A stretch of DNA of 64,000 nt from CAWKMN01 sp963850765 (lineage in GTDB: Bacteria > Chloroflexota > Anaerolineae > Aggregatilineales > Aggregatilineaceae), in the NCBI GenBank assembly GCA_963850765.1, contig CAWKMN010000010.1, positions 1 through 64,000 on the forward strand. The letters are read 5' to 3'. Position numbers and translations under genes: made by a program. The notes under the pieces are model-generated. The model saw only the letters and a program-made list of their open reading frames with translations, had not been told where the DNA came from and made no database searches. Below, one piece after another: positions 38,130 through 46,714 of the stretch (its first letter is position 1; every line of letters begins with the position of its first letter).

Positions 38130-38400
38130 GGCGGAACTCCTTGTACGCTGCCCTGGCTCCGGCATAAGCGGTAGGGATGCTCATGCCCTCCAAGAGGCGT
38201 TCGATGACGGCGGCCTGATAGACGGGGGTGTGGCCGTGCAGATAGCGGCCCTCCAGGTCAATCCCCGCCAGCTTGTAGAGCTTGCCCAGTGTCTGGTAGT
38301 CAGCCGGGTTGGCCAAGCCGAAGTAGACCAGCCCATTCTTGCGATGCGAGATGACATTTTCCGGCGCAGGAAATTGTCCTGGGCTCTGCTTCCAGAGGCG
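38095..38400 (-). CDS. Hypothetical protein with palindrome-coded segment
   Basis: The frame contains LANPADYQTLGKLYKLAGID and ends in REFRHAQYSQ-like sequence. Upstream the open frame reads QRLWKQSPG, then a palindrome copy (FPAPEN), then HRKNGLVYFG, with no good start codon before it. The start is therefore unclear. Function unknown. Confidence 0.5.
   Translation of the reverse strand, partial: RLWKQSPGQFPAPENVISHRKNGLVYFGLANPADYQTLGKLYKLAGIDLEGRYLHGHTPVYQAAVIERLLEGMSIPTAYAGARAAYKEFRHAQYSQARVGA
38358..38373. repeat. Dispersed palindrome, copy 12
   Basis: TTTCCGGCGCAGGAAA near the uncertain 5' end of the previous gene. Confidence 0.85.
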
Positions 38401-38407
38401 CTGAAGC

Positions 38408-39199
38408 TTATCTTGCGGCGATGCTCACCACGGGCGCTTCCAGTACCTGCATCATGAGGTGGTCGGCAATCTCCTCGATGTCGGCTTCGCTCATCGTGTC
38501 GCGGAAGCTGCCGGGGTCGCGCTCGAACAACTCCTCCTCGTGCTCGTCGATGAACTCGTCCAACTGAGCCTGGGCGGTCATTTCCTCGAGGATGACGTTG
38601 TAGTAGAGGATGGTGCCCTGTGGCTCGCGGCGTCTGAGGCGGTCGCCAGGATGCTTTTCATCGCGAAGTACTGTTCAGCGGGAGCCAGATACGTGTGGCT
38701 GAACAGGTTGTCGATGTGGAACGAGTCCGCGATGATGTTGGCAATCGCCTGCTTGGACAGCCGGACCTTCTGATCGAGCAGCGCTTTCACCCGTGCGGAG
38801 CCTGCAATCAGGTCCTGCACGAGCGGCTTAATCCGGTGCTCGTTGTCGAGGGTGAACTTGCGCACATCCTCGAAGTCCAGCACGATGGGCGGCGTGAAGG
38901 TCGGCGGCTCATAGCCCCGGTCGTCCTCGTGGGATGTCCTGGTACTGGGGCGCGAAACGCTCGGCGTTGGCAATCCGGTACTGGCGATTCTCCTCATCGG
39001 TGGCGTAGGGCTGGTCCTCGTCCTCGTTCTCGAGGATGGCGAGCAAATACCGTGCCTGGTTGTAGTCCAGGTGGTCGCCATCCGCGAAGGGCACATAATC
39101 ACCCGGCATGAGGGTGATGTAGCCCGCATCCATGATGGCGAAGCGGATGTGCTTCATCTCGTTCACCTTGCGGATGCGGTCAAAGCCGGTCGTCCCCAT
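38408..39199 (-). pseudogene. Hypothetical phage protein, ~263 aa, two frameshifts
   Basis: Starts MGTTGFDRIRKVNEMKHIRF. After shifts it reads PPIVLDFEDVRKFTLDNEHR, LSKQAIANIIADSFHIDNLF, then LDEFIDEHEEELFERDPGSF and ends VLEAPVVSIAAR. Acidic, helical. Possibly a DNA-mimic or regulatory protein, not recognised. Confidence 0.55.
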
Positions 39200-39537
39200 G
39201 ATGGCGTTCGTTCTGCGGCGTGGAGCTTGCGCATGGCAGGCTCAATCAAGTCGCGCGTGCCCGGTGCTTCATAGTCGGGCTCACGCCACGGCTTGTCCCA
39301 GTCGGACCAGTGGCGTTCATCAGCGGCAGCGGCTTCTTGCAGCGCGGTCTGCAATTCCCGCCATACGGTCGGGAACATGGGGCGGTTCATATGCTTGAGA
39401 TAACGGCGCACAATCCTGACGTGAAGATGACGGCGATGATGCGGGTGTTCACTGTGTTCATTATCCCGCAGTCGTTGAGCAGCCCGGCGCGCACGCTGCG
39501 CCAGCTTAATTTGCACAGCCAACGTTCTATTGGACAT
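39163..39537 (-). CDS. Hypothetical basic protein, 124 aa
   Basis: MSNRTLAVQIKLAQRARRAA with a His/Arg-rich middle (HPHHRRHLHVRIVRRYLKHM). An ACACTGGGAGG-type site precedes the ATG. Likely nucleic-acid binding by charge only. Confidence 0.6.
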   Translation of the reverse strand: MSNRTLAVQIKLAQRARRAAQRLRDNEHSEHPHHRRHLHVRIVRRYLKHMNRPMFPTVWRELQTALQEAAAADERHWSDWDKPWREPDYEAPGTRDLIEPAMRKLHAAERTPSWGRPALTASAR

Positions 39538-39642
39538 CGCAACCTCCCAGTGTCGATGTGTGCTCAGACGACAAGGGAGAGCCCGAAGGCCCCCTGCTGG
39601 TCCACTCTTCTCTTGGTAGAGCGTGGCTCGGTGCGGAAACGA

Positions 39643-40024
39643 CTAGAAGGGGAGATCGCTCTCGTCAGGAATCTCCGAAACGTCCTCGCCGTCGCCGTTG
39701 GACTGGCTCGCCCACTCGACGCTGCCGGCGGACAACTCCAACGTGGCCTTCGGCTGGCCGTCCTGGCCCATGTACGCGTGCGACACCCACGTTGCCTTCG
39801 ACGAGCACCTTCATGCCTTTGCGCACGTGGCTATTGACCGCTTCTGCGCGGGCACCCCACACGGTGACTTTGAACCACGTGGTCTTCGAGCGGCGTGCGT
39901 TGCTCTGACGGTCGATCCAGCCCTGGTTCACGGCCACGCTGAAGTCGGCGACGGCGCGACCGGCCGGGGTGTAGCGGAGTTCAGGGTCACGGCCTACGAA
40001 GCCATAGATGACGATGTGCTGCAT
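39643..40024 (-). pseudogene. ssb: Single-stranded DNA-binding protein, one frameshift
   Basis: MQHIVIYGFVGRDPELRYTP, then TTWFKVTVWGARAEAVNSHV and GMKVLVEGNVGV: an OB-fold SSB. After a shift near 39785, SVEWASQSNGDGEDV and the acidic tip DESDLPF follow, the classical SSB tail that binds partners. About 126 residues. It would coat ssDNA at the phage fork. Confidence 0.93.
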
Positions 40025-40040
40025 GGGTTGGGTTCCTTTC

Positions 40041-40229
40041 TCATCGATGCGAGTAGATACGGTCGAACACATCGCCGTGATAGCGGTTGTCAACCCCAAC
40101 GGTGGCGTTTACGTGATACGCCCAGGCGCGGGGCCATGTCCCGTCACGGCAATCGGGACACGTGTCGTGGAAGTGCTCCGTCTCCACGCGGATGAACTGA
40201 GCACCGAAGCAGGTATGGACAATCCTCAT
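40041..40229 (-). CDS. Small Cys protein, 62 aa
   Basis: MRIVHTCFGAQFIRVETEHF then CPDCRDGTWPRAWAYHV. One Cys pair, basic C-terminus. May belong to the upstream frame through a shift. Function unknown. Confidence 0.5.
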   Translation of the reverse strand: MRIVHTCFGAQFIRVETEHFHDTCPDCRDGTWPRAWAYHVNATVGVDNRYHGDVFDRIYSHR

Positions 40230-40398
40230 CCTTGCCCTTGCACTCGCAGAGCCGAAACAGCTTCTCCGTATGCAAGGGGATGAACGCCTTGCCGCCACAG
40301 GTGGGGCATTTGCGCCGGGTGAGCTCGGGAAAGAGCCACTCGAGGATGGACCACACCACCATCCAGGGGAACGTGAAGAGAAAGGCTAGGATGTCCAT
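40144..40398 (-). CDS. Membrane-anchored zinc-ribbon protein, ~84 aa
   Basis: MDILAFLFTFPWMVVWSILE is a membrane helix; CPTCGGKAFIPLHTEKLFRL then CECKGK gives a Cys ribbon. The reading frame past the ribbon may be off by one. Function unknown. Confidence 0.5.
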   Translation of the reverse strand: MDILAFLFTFPWMVVWSILEWLFPELTRRKCPTCGGKAFIPLHTEKLFRLCECKGKDEDCPYLLRCSVHPRGDGALPRHVSRLP

Positions 40399-40949
40399 GC
40401 CTGATTCACGCTGCCCTCTTTGAGCATGTTCTCGATGACCACGTCGGCGTACCGCTTCAGCCGCTCGAACCACAGTTCCCACGAGGGCGGCAGTTTCCAG
40501 CCGGTACCCTTGGGCGGGGCCTCGAGCGTCTGGTAGTACGTCTTTTCCAGGTCGGTCATCGGGCCACGAACACGCTGCGTATGCACGGCATAAGCCGACG
40601 CACGATAGAGCGCCGTGCGACGAACGTCTTCACGGGCGGCCTTGGTCAGGACCTCTCGTAGGTCGGGCGTCTCAACGACCCTGTACGGGTCAAGGAAGGC
40701 GGTGCGGAACTCGGCCTCGATGGATGCGGCCAGCAGTTTCGCCACATCGCTGCGCACGGTGGACGGCACCGGAAGCTTCTTGATGTCGGCGTAGGTGGTC
40801 TTGCGCACCTGCTGAAGAACGGGTTTCACCCGGGCTTTGCCGAGATGGCGGGAGTAGAAGGCTCCGTTCAGGTAAATATCAAACCAGGGACCCTTCTGCT
40901 TCAGTTCCAACACGGTGTCGCCCAGGGTCTCACGGAAGATGGTTTTCAT
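40386..40949 (-). CDS. Hypothetical phage protein, 187 aa
   Basis: MKTIFRETLGDTVLELKQKG, then a long helical region with VRRTALYRASAYAVHTQRVR. Ends VIENMLKEGSVNQAWTS. No family recognised. Confidence 0.65.
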   Translation of the reverse strand: MKTIFRETLGDTVLELKQKGPWFDIYLNGAFYSRHLGKARVKPVLQQVRKTTYADIKKLPVPSTVRSDVAKLLAASIEAEFRTAFLDPYRVVETPDLREVLTKAAREDVRRTALYRASAYAVHTQRVRGPMTDLEKTYYQTLEAPPKGTGWKLPPSWELWFERLKRYADVVIENMLKEGSVNQAWTS

Positions 40950-40975
40950 GTGGAGCCTCCTGGGGGTCAGGTTGA

Positions 40976-41215
40976 CTAGAAGTTCACGAGTTTGGCGGGT
41001 CGGTCGTTGGTCAGAGGCTGGCGGCCTAATTGGACGAGACGGATGTTCAGTTCTTCCTTCGCCAGCTTATGGTTTTCGAGCGCCTCTTGGTATTCCCGGT
41101 ACGCTTGCTTACGGTCTTCGACCGGGCATATGTCGAGCCACTCCTCAGCCGCGCCAAGCAGCACCTTCGCGTTGGCCATGTCCTCGAACAGTTCGGAGAG
41201 CTTTTTGGTTTGCAT
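40976..41215 (-). CDS. Small helical protein, 79 aa
   Basis: MQTKKLSELFEDMANAKVLL. Its ATG directly follows a palindrome copy (AGGAAAATG). Coiled-coil-like (QEALENHKLAKEELNIRLVQ). Function unknown. Confidence 0.7.
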   Translation of the reverse strand: MQTKKLSELFEDMANAKVLLGAAEEWLDICPVEDRKQAYREYQEALENHKLAKEELNIRLVQLGRQPLTNDRPAKLVNF

Positions 41216-41231
41216 TTTCCTGCGCAGGAAA
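41216..41231. repeat. Dispersed palindrome, copy 13
   Basis: Perfect TTTCCTGCGCAGGAAA, immediately 5' of a start codon; AGGA lies two bases from the ATG. Confidence 0.9.
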
Positions 41232-41254
41232 TTCAGGGGCCGGAGCCCCCTCCT

Positions 41255-41467
41255 TTACCGGCTCTCCCACTCGTAGGCGTCATCATTGCTGATGGCGGCA
41301 ATCGCGGCCTGGACGCAGGTGAGTGCGGTGGCCAGCTTGTTGCGGATGCTGCCGGTGCTCTCAGCCATCTTTTCCTCGAGTTGTTCTTCGAGGCGCAGCA
41401 GTTGGTCGAAGTTGAACGCTTCCACCATGTCGGACGGGTCGTACTTCAGCAGTTCGTTGAGGGACAT
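41255..41467 (-). CDS. Small helical protein, 70 aa
   Basis: MSLNELLKYDPSDMVEAFNF, coiled-coil-like Glu-rich middle. Ends DDAYEWESR. Followed by a palindrome copy. Function unknown. Confidence 0.65.
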   Translation of the reverse strand: MSLNELLKYDPSDMVEAFNFDQLLRLEEQLEEKMAESTGSIRNKLATALTCVQAAIAAISNDDAYEWESR

Positions 41468-41487
41468 TTCGGTGCTCCTTTGGGAAT

Positions 41488-41518
41488 CAAAAAGCAGAGC
41501 CGTGTGCTCCGCTTTTTC
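41488..41518. terminator. Bidirectional terminator
   Basis: AAAAAGC...GAGC with GCTC...GCTTTTT forms a symmetric hairpin with A and T runs on both sides. Confidence 0.7.
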
Positions 41519-41627
41519 GGGGACGTTGCAGTATCCCCTCGGTATGTGCTTTCGAGGGCCGCAGGCCCTCTATTCGTTTTTCTTTCTGCCTGTTAAAAAC
41601 ACAACCAGGCCCCCCTGTTCAGAGGGC

Positions 41628-41985
41628 TCATAATTCAATCAGCAGCCGCTCGTAGTCGCGTGTCCATCTGCGCCATTCCGCGATTTTCTCCGTCTTGGGC
41701 ATAGCAATCACGATGTCGGCGCGTATCAGGGCGGCGTCGATGAGGAAGTGCTCTGCGTCCTCCACGAAATTTCCGCGCGTAGGAAATTAGCTGCGGGGGC
41801 TTGTTGTGGAGGATGTGGTACTCCATGCCGCGTGCATCCGCGATGAGGGCGACGAGTTGAGCGGCTCCTGGTTCATCCAGCAGCCACAGCGTCCAGCCGT
41901 AGTTGTCGATACGCTGAAGTGTCTTGTTGACCCAGGGGACCAATTGGTTGGAGAGATTCGACGGGCCCACGATGAGGACATTCAT
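41628..41985 (-). pseudogene. SLOG/Rossmann-like protein, one break
   Basis: MNVLIVGPSNLSNQLVPWVN, then WTLWLLDEPGAAQLVALIAD, then after a break at a palindrome copy FVEDAEHFLIDAALIRADIV and TEKIAEWRRWTRDYERLLIE. The IADIVIAMPKTEKIAEW-like ending fits SLOG-type nucleotide-binding folds. Function inferred only from fold; could be nucleotide signalling or a Rossmann enzyme. Confidence 0.55.
41770..41786. repeat. Dispersed palindrome, copy 14 (variant)
   Basis: TTTCCGCGCGTAGGAAA, one base longer. Coincides with the frame break in the SLOG-like gene. Confidence 0.65.
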
Positions 41986-42373
41986 GAGATGTGGCCCGCT
42001 TGCCTTGCCGCACCGCTTCATCATACGTCCATTTCGTGCCATGAGACCGGTGATTCCAAATGGCATACACGATGTCGGCGTTCATGACCATGTAACGGTC
42101 CCGCCACAGAAACGGGTGCTTGGGCCAGTTCTTAGGGGCTTCAATCTGGATAGTACGGAAATCCCCACGTCTTGTTCCGACTCGTCTCCGTGATGCCGAA
42201 GATGGTACAGGGTACATGGTAGAGATGGCAGGCATAGGTCACTTGCTGGTCGATGCCCTCTGCATCTCCGACGAGGATGGACCATCTCAATTCCGTGGCC
42301 CGCTTCACGGCACGGTGGCTCGTTCTATCATGGCGGGTGTGGCTTCTCGTGAGCCGGTGATGAGCAGTATCAT
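41985..42373 (-). pseudogene. DUF2493-like SLOG protein, two frameshifts
   Basis: MILLITGSREATPAMIERAT, then AVKRATELRWSILVGDAEGI (GDAxGID is the SLOG loop), then CHLYHVPCTIFGITETSRNK and WRDRYMVMNADIVYAIWNH. About 130 residues. DUF2493/YspA-type SLOG folds bind nucleotides. A neighbour of a second SLOG-like gene, so they may work together. Confidence 0.65.
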
Positions 42374-42428
42374 ACGGTCCTCCAGATGTGTGGTGAGACG
42401 ATGAGGGACCCTGTGCTCCGCAGGAGCT

Positions 42429-42635
42429 TTACCTCTTCATCGGGTCCCCGACGAGCTTGATCAGCCAGGAGATGTCCGAGAGGGGATGGCCCACAAAAAC
42501 CTGGAGTATGCTGAATGTCCCACGGACCAACTCGTAATCCGTACTGGATGTGCTATAGCGATAGCGGTCCTCCCCCAAGTGAAAGCAGAGACAATCGCCA
42601 TGGGGTGTTCGCTGAACCGTGATGCTGGCTATCAT
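42429..42635 (-). CDS. Small hypothetical protein, 68 aa
   Basis: MIASITVQRTPHGDCLCFHL, beta-rich. Ends VGDPMKR. Function unknown. Confidence 0.55.
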   Translation of the reverse strand: MIASITVQRTPHGDCLCFHLGEDRYRYSTSSTDYELVRGTFSILQVFVGHPLSDISWLIKLVGDPMKR

Positions 42636-42826
42636 GCGGTTCTCCTTGCCCACTTGAGGACCTGCTTACGCTCATTGAGCGCGTCAAAGTATGCTGCCAC
42701 GAGCCTCTGTACCCGAATGCCCTCGACGACCACGACATCCTTCGGTTCGCGATGCCCATGGTAGTGAGCCTTTGAGGTGCAGAAGAGAATGTTGTTTTCC
42801 CGCACCACAATGTAGTAGGTTTCCAT
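42632..42826 (-). CDS. Small hypothetical protein, 64 aa
   Basis: METYYIVVRENNILFCTSKA, then EPKDVVVVEGIRVQRLVAAY. A GGAGG-like site precedes the ATG. Function unknown. Confidence 0.6.
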   Translation of the reverse strand: METYYIVVRENNILFCTSKAHYHGHREPKDVVVVEGIRVQRLVAAYFDALNERKQVLKWARRTA

Positions 42827-43238
42827 TGGTGCCTCCTTGTTGGAAACACAAAATATCCGCAGTAGTTTGTACACGGATGACTATGATGGGCGCGAAAACG
42901 CTCGATGTTGATGCGCTCGTTATGTGGGATATGTGTGTGAATTTGAGGGAAAACGCTGGGATGCAGGCGTGGAAAGGGGTGAACGGTGGTATTACCAATC
43001 TCCCACACTCAAGCACGCGGCTTTCGCCACGCAATTCAGATTATACGTCCATCCGCGCCCATCAGCAACCCCCAATATTTTCCGGCGCTGGAAATACCTG
43101 AGGATTCGGGAAGCATAAACGACTCAACACTCCCCTTCCCTCAGAGTTGCCCTCATATAGGTCGGCCCAGTGCAAAAATGCCCCCCAAAATGGGCCATCT
43201 TAACACTCCACGCGAAAAGGGCCCCGAAGGGCCCCTAT
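42827..43238. other. Intergenic region, no gene
   Basis: Contains palindrome copy 15 near its middle and the leftward terminator of the next gene at about 43212. I see no supported gene or promoter otherwise. Confidence 0.6.
43079..43094. repeat. Dispersed palindrome, copy 15
   Basis: TTTCCGGCGCTGGAAA, intergenic. Confidence 0.85.
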
Positions 43239-43240
43239 CT
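43212..43240 (-). terminator. GC hairpin terminator
   Basis: On the minus strand GGGGCCCTTCGGGGCCC is followed by TTTTC. Confidence 0.75.
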
Positions 43241-43903
43241 AGTGCGTGAAGGTGACGTTCAGACGCTGCGCCAGTTCCTGTACCAGCGACACCTGCTCGG
43301 CGTTCTTCTTGCTCTGCATGGTGCCGTTCAGGATCTTCGCCACGTTGGGGTCCGAGACCTTGACGACGACGCGGTTGGTCTTGTCCGGCTTGACATGGGT
43401 CAGCGCGTTCCAGGTCGCGGCCAGGATATTGGCGTGACCACTGCGCCGATTCTCGACCTCGCCGGTTTTCGTTCCACCAACATGGTCGCCCTGCGCGGCC
43501 AGCATCGACCATTTCCGACCCTCGACCTCGATGCCGACGTCCCACTTGAGCGCGGTGTGGCCTGGAGTTGAGTCTGTGCGGTATCGGCCTTGCGCTCCAT
43601 CTGACGGCGCTTGTTGGAGCGGACCCGCCGTTCCTTGGCAGGCAGCAGGACCACGGTCTCGCCGTTACCCGGCAGCAATTCCGCAGGGTCGCCCTGGCGA
43701 ATGGTCATGACGCCGGACACCACGCTGCTGTGCATGACGGTGTACAGCACGTAGTGTTCGCTGTCCTGGTAGGTCCGGATGGTGGTTGCGCCGACCCAGT
43801 CTTTCGCGCGGTAGAACTCGACCACCGCGGGCGTCTGATCGGCAGGGATAGCGAACAGTTCGGTACCGGCGAAGTTACCAATACGGATAGGATTGATAGC
43901 CAT
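43239..43903 (-). pseudogene. Hypothetical phage protein, ~221 aa, one frameshift
   Basis: Starts MAINPIRIGNFAGTELFAIP after a GGGAGG site. After a shift near 43565 it continues IEVEGRKWSMLAAQGDHVGG, then ILAATWNALTHVKPDKTNRV and VQELAQRLNVTFTH. Beta-rich then helical. Function unknown. Confidence 0.6.
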
Positions 43904-43947
43904 AACACACCTCCCAGTGTGGTTTAAATGGCTGGGATTTAACGCCC

Positions 43948-43968
43948 AAAAGGGCCCCGCAGGGCCCT
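43948..43968 (-). terminator. GC hairpin terminator
   Basis: Minus strand GGGCCCTGCGGGGCCC then TTTTG, between two leftward genes. Confidence 0.7.
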
Positions 43969-43973
43969 AGTGG

Positions 43974-44235
43974 TTAGGCGTCGTGCAGCGCCTCCAGGGC
44001 GTCCTGCATCGACGGGTGGCGGTCGGAACTCCGCATTCGGTTCCGGAGGAGTACGGCGGCGTTAATCACGCGCGGCCCGACCCATGCAGGCGGCTGGTTG
44101 TGGAAGTACCGAGGCAGGTAGTAGCTGGCATAGCCTCGCCACCGCGTAGGGTGTGAAGTTGCCCTCTTCCAGGCAGTCTCGGTAGACCTGAAGCAGCGCA
44201 CCAGCGATGAGCTTCTTGAACTCCTCGTTCGACAT
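43974..44235 (-). pseudogene. Small helical protein, ~87 aa, one frameshift
   Basis: MSNEEFKKLIAGALLQVYRD, then after a shift near 44140 YYLPRYFHNQPPAWVGPRVI and QDALEALHDA. Preceded by GGGAGGTGGAATC. Function unknown. Confidence 0.55.
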
Positions 44236-44317
44236 GATTCCACCTCCCAGGGGATAGTGGCGAAGCCACAAGCCAATACCTGTCTGAGAGGGCCGCAGGC
44301 CCGCTAGAGAACGCCTG

Positions 44318-44338
44318 AAAGCCCCTTGCGGGGCCTTG
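44318..44338 (-). terminator. GC hairpin terminator
   Basis: Minus strand GGCCCCGCAAGGGGCTTTC, between two leftward genes. Confidence 0.75.
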
Positions 44339-44339
44339 G

Positions 44340-44618
44340 CTAGAAGAGATTGCGGAGAACGTAAGCGCGCACGGCGGTCTGGATCGCGTCGGTATGCAGA
44401 ACGCTGCTGTGGCGATGGATATCCGCCATGCGGTCGTAAGCGGTGTGCAGAGCGTCGTCCGTGACATGATAGCCCTCGTCCCGAACGGCGTTGACGGTAT
44501 CCACCACGAGAGTGTACAGACGCTCGATACCGACCTCGTCCTGGCGCTTGGCATAGCCATTCCACGTGACTTGCTTGGTCTGAGCGAACGTCGAAATCGA
44601 ATTGCGTAAGGTGTCCAT
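44340..44618 (-). CDS. Small helical protein, 92 aa
   Basis: MDTLRNSISTFAQTKQVTWN, with VVDTVNAVRDEGYHVTDDAL. Preceded by a GGGAGGGCCTC ribosome-binding region. Function unknown. Confidence 0.65.
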   Translation of the reverse strand: MDTLRNSISTFAQTKQVTWNGYAKRQDEVGIERLYTLVVDTVNAVRDEGYHVTDDALHTAYDRMADIHRHSSVLHTDAIQTAVRAYVLRNLF

Positions 44619-44690
44619 GAGGCCCTCCCAGGCGGTTGTTAAGAACCCAATCGATGACCGCCATCGAGGGCCGCAGGCCCTATAGAAAGC

Positions 44691-44713
44691 AAAAAAGCCC
44701 CTTGCGGGGCCAT
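44691..44713 (-). terminator. GC hairpin terminator
   Basis: Minus strand GGCCCCGCAAGGGGC followed by TTTTTTG. Nearly identical to the terminators at 37419 and 44318. Confidence 0.85.
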
Positions 44714-44715
44714 AA

Positions 44716-44955
44716 CTAGTGAAGCGTGTCGAAGACCAAACAGGTGTAGGAGCCGGACGGCGGATACACCCGTAGGCACGTCTCGGTGTACTCGAACTCC
44801 CAGTCACCCAGTTGGTAGAAGACCCATTCACCGGCAATGCCGTTGTAGAGAAAGACCAGGTATGCTGCGCATGTAGTCCTGCATGGCCCACAGCAACTCA
44901 CGGCTCACGCAGTAGTAAACCGTCCCGTCGAGCTCGATACTCTCAAGCGTAAACA
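44716..44955 (-). pseudogene. Small hypothetical protein, ~79 aa, one frameshift
   Basis: MFTLESIELDGTVYYCVSRE, then after a shift near 44865 AYLVFLYNGIAGEWVFYQLG and SYTCLVFDTLH. Acidic and aromatic. Function unknown. It is the rightmost gene of the long leftward block, so a promoter should lie to its right. Confidence 0.55.
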
Positions 44956-45108
44956 TGGTGCACCTCCCTGATGCGGTCCTTGAAGCGATTGATGGTCGCC
45001 ATCGTGGTCCGCAGGACCTCTTGAGAGGTTCAAGGGGGGTACCCCCTGGGGGGTGTCCCCCGGGGAGGGGTATGCGAATTTTGTGGTCTTCCGCCCGAAA
45101 ATATTTAC

Positions 45109-45210
45109 ATGAGAGAGGCAGGGGGTAGGTTCACTTGGGGGTATATAGAGAGATTGATATTAGGGCTTACACGCGCAGAGGAAGGTCCAATTTCCAGCGC
45201 AGGAAATTCC
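45109..45210. repeat. Repeat module R, copy 1
   Basis: In the leftward sense: a palindrome copy, then CTCTGCGCGTGTA, then TCTATATACC. The same three blocks recur at 46715-46816 at the same spacing while the bases between differ. Promoter-like. Confidence 0.6.
45191..45206. repeat. Dispersed palindrome, copy 16
   Basis: TTTCCAGCGCAGGAAA, part of repeat module R copy 1. Confidence 0.85.
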
Positions 45211-45333
45211 TGGACGAGGGTGATAAGGGGAAAAGCGGTTCAGATTGCTGAGGGCAAAAAAACATGGCCTTTAGTGGCCCTGATCACCGGTACGGGCAAG
45301 ACGAAATCTTAACTTGAAGCACTCCACTGGACT

Positions 45334-45880
45334 TCAATTACCCTCTTCGTCACCATCCTGGTAGACTTTCTTGAGAACCGTCACCATCTTCTCGACTTGC
45401 GCTTCTGGGATTGGCCGTTCGCTGCTTAAGTCCTTCAAACGGCAACTGAGCTGGTCAAGCGTCCAAACGAAGGTCGAAGGATTGTCAAGAACCACTGTGG
45501 ACTCCGGGTTGGCCCAAACAATAACCGGTGTAACCCATTGTTTGATCTGATGGGTTGCCAGTAACTGCCCCAGTTCTGCCGCATGGCGCTTGGCTTGGCG
45601 AGTAGGATTTTTGCGTATGGCAAACCATTTTCCATCACGGCGCTTTTCCCAGCGTTCGCCTACATTCCGATAATCGCCGCTGTAAGCTTTGACCTCAAAA
45701 CTCCACATGCCATGGGGCCCTACGAGGACAAAATCGAGATCGCCGACACGCCGTCCTGGCATCTCTAAATTACGAAACAACCACCACTTGCCATCGAGAA
45801 CGCCATACATCACGTTGAGGACGCGCTCCTCCCCGAGTTGCCCTTTACGATACAGCTGCAGCTGTTTATCGAGTTGATTC
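45334..45880 (-). CDS. NERD nuclease-related protein
   Basis: About 180 residues counting the upstream-joined part. RRVGDLDFVLVGPHGMWSFE then VKAYSGDYRNVG is the NERD core (acidic residue, then E/x-V-K). An upstream frame QLDKQLQLYRKGQLGEERVL joins it to the membrane protein. NERD domains are predicted nucleases, often with membrane partners. Likely one fused gene with the upstream membrane protein and a frameshift. Confidence 0.8.
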
Positions 45881-46412
45881 AGAACAGCCGATCAATTAGC
45901 TCACCAAAAACGTACGCAATTCCGAGTCCTGCCGCAACCATAACAATCAGGACGATCACCAACGCAATAATGCCGCTGGCGCTGCTGGTTAATTCGGTAA
46001 AGGACTGTTCACTGCTAGTCCCGGTTGGCCGGTTTAACCACATCGAAACCAGATAAGGGAGCGGGATAAATACGAGCCCCATGATCACGCCTTGTAGCAT
46101 GGCGAGCTGTATCTGGCGTCTTTCGGCAAAGCTGCGACGTTCTGCGGACACCACATTGAGCGGTCCTGGGGTGTTTTCAGGCTCCAGTGGTTCAATTGAC
46201 AGTCCGTGTAACAAAAGCGTGCGCGCTGCTTCACGGACTCGCGCGTTATATGCTCTCTGGGCCGCAAATCCCAGGTCCTGTAGGGACAGCAGGTCTTTGT
46301 CAACCAAAGAACCGAATGGTTGTCCCTTCAGATCACGAAACGGCCAAATAACCGAACGAGCTTCATTTAATGACATTTCTGGGGATTTTTTTAGTGTGGC
46401 GTGATCCATCAC
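45879..46412 (-). CDS. Membrane protein fused or paired with NERD
   Basis: 177 residues. A cytosolic N-terminal half with a long helix, then two membrane helices (LQGVIMGLVFIPLPYLVSMW and IIALVIVLIVMVAAGLGIAY). Ends VFGELIDRLF, overlapping the NERD frame. Probably the membrane anchor of the NERD protein. Defence-related function is possible but not shown. Confidence 0.65.
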   Translation of the reverse strand: MMDHATLKKSPEMSLNEARSVIWPFRDLKGQPFGSLVDKDLLSLQDLGFAAQRAYNARVREAARTLLLHGLSIEPLEPENTPGPLNVVSAERRSFAERRQIQLAMLQGVIMGLVFIPLPYLVSMWLNRPTGTSSEQSFTELTSSASGIIALVIVLIVMVAAGLGIAYVFGELIDRLF

Positions 46413-46714
46413 TAACGATCCTAACCCGAGCTAAGTGCTTCGGCGGTTGCACTATTCCAATGGCTTCAGCTTTAGGCCTTACTTCTTCGTGAATGATAGC
46501 TCAAGATTGGGGGACTGCAACCTACCCTGCCGTTAGGCGGCACATCAAGATCGGTGCATACTATCCAGGTTGATGCTACCGTGTTTTCGTGACAGAGCTC
46601 AACGGTGACAGTGGTATCGGTGATCCCGGCCGTTATTTATCACCTTTCCCTTTGTGACGTGCAGATGCTACACGTCGCACGCGACACACTCACTCCCTCC
46701 ATCGGGAGTTTCGA

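Larger units (their letters stand above)
44956..45333. other. Intergenic: GC palindromes and repeat module R1
   Basis: Holds a run of short perfect palindromes (GGGGGTACCCCC and GTCCCCCGGGGA) near 45035-45065, then a module shared with 46715-46816. No gene is supported. Probably the promoter region of the long leftward operon. Confidence 0.5.

Noticed and set aside
45035..45065. GC palindromes as a replication origin
   Set aside because: No iterons or AT-rich unwinding region next to them.
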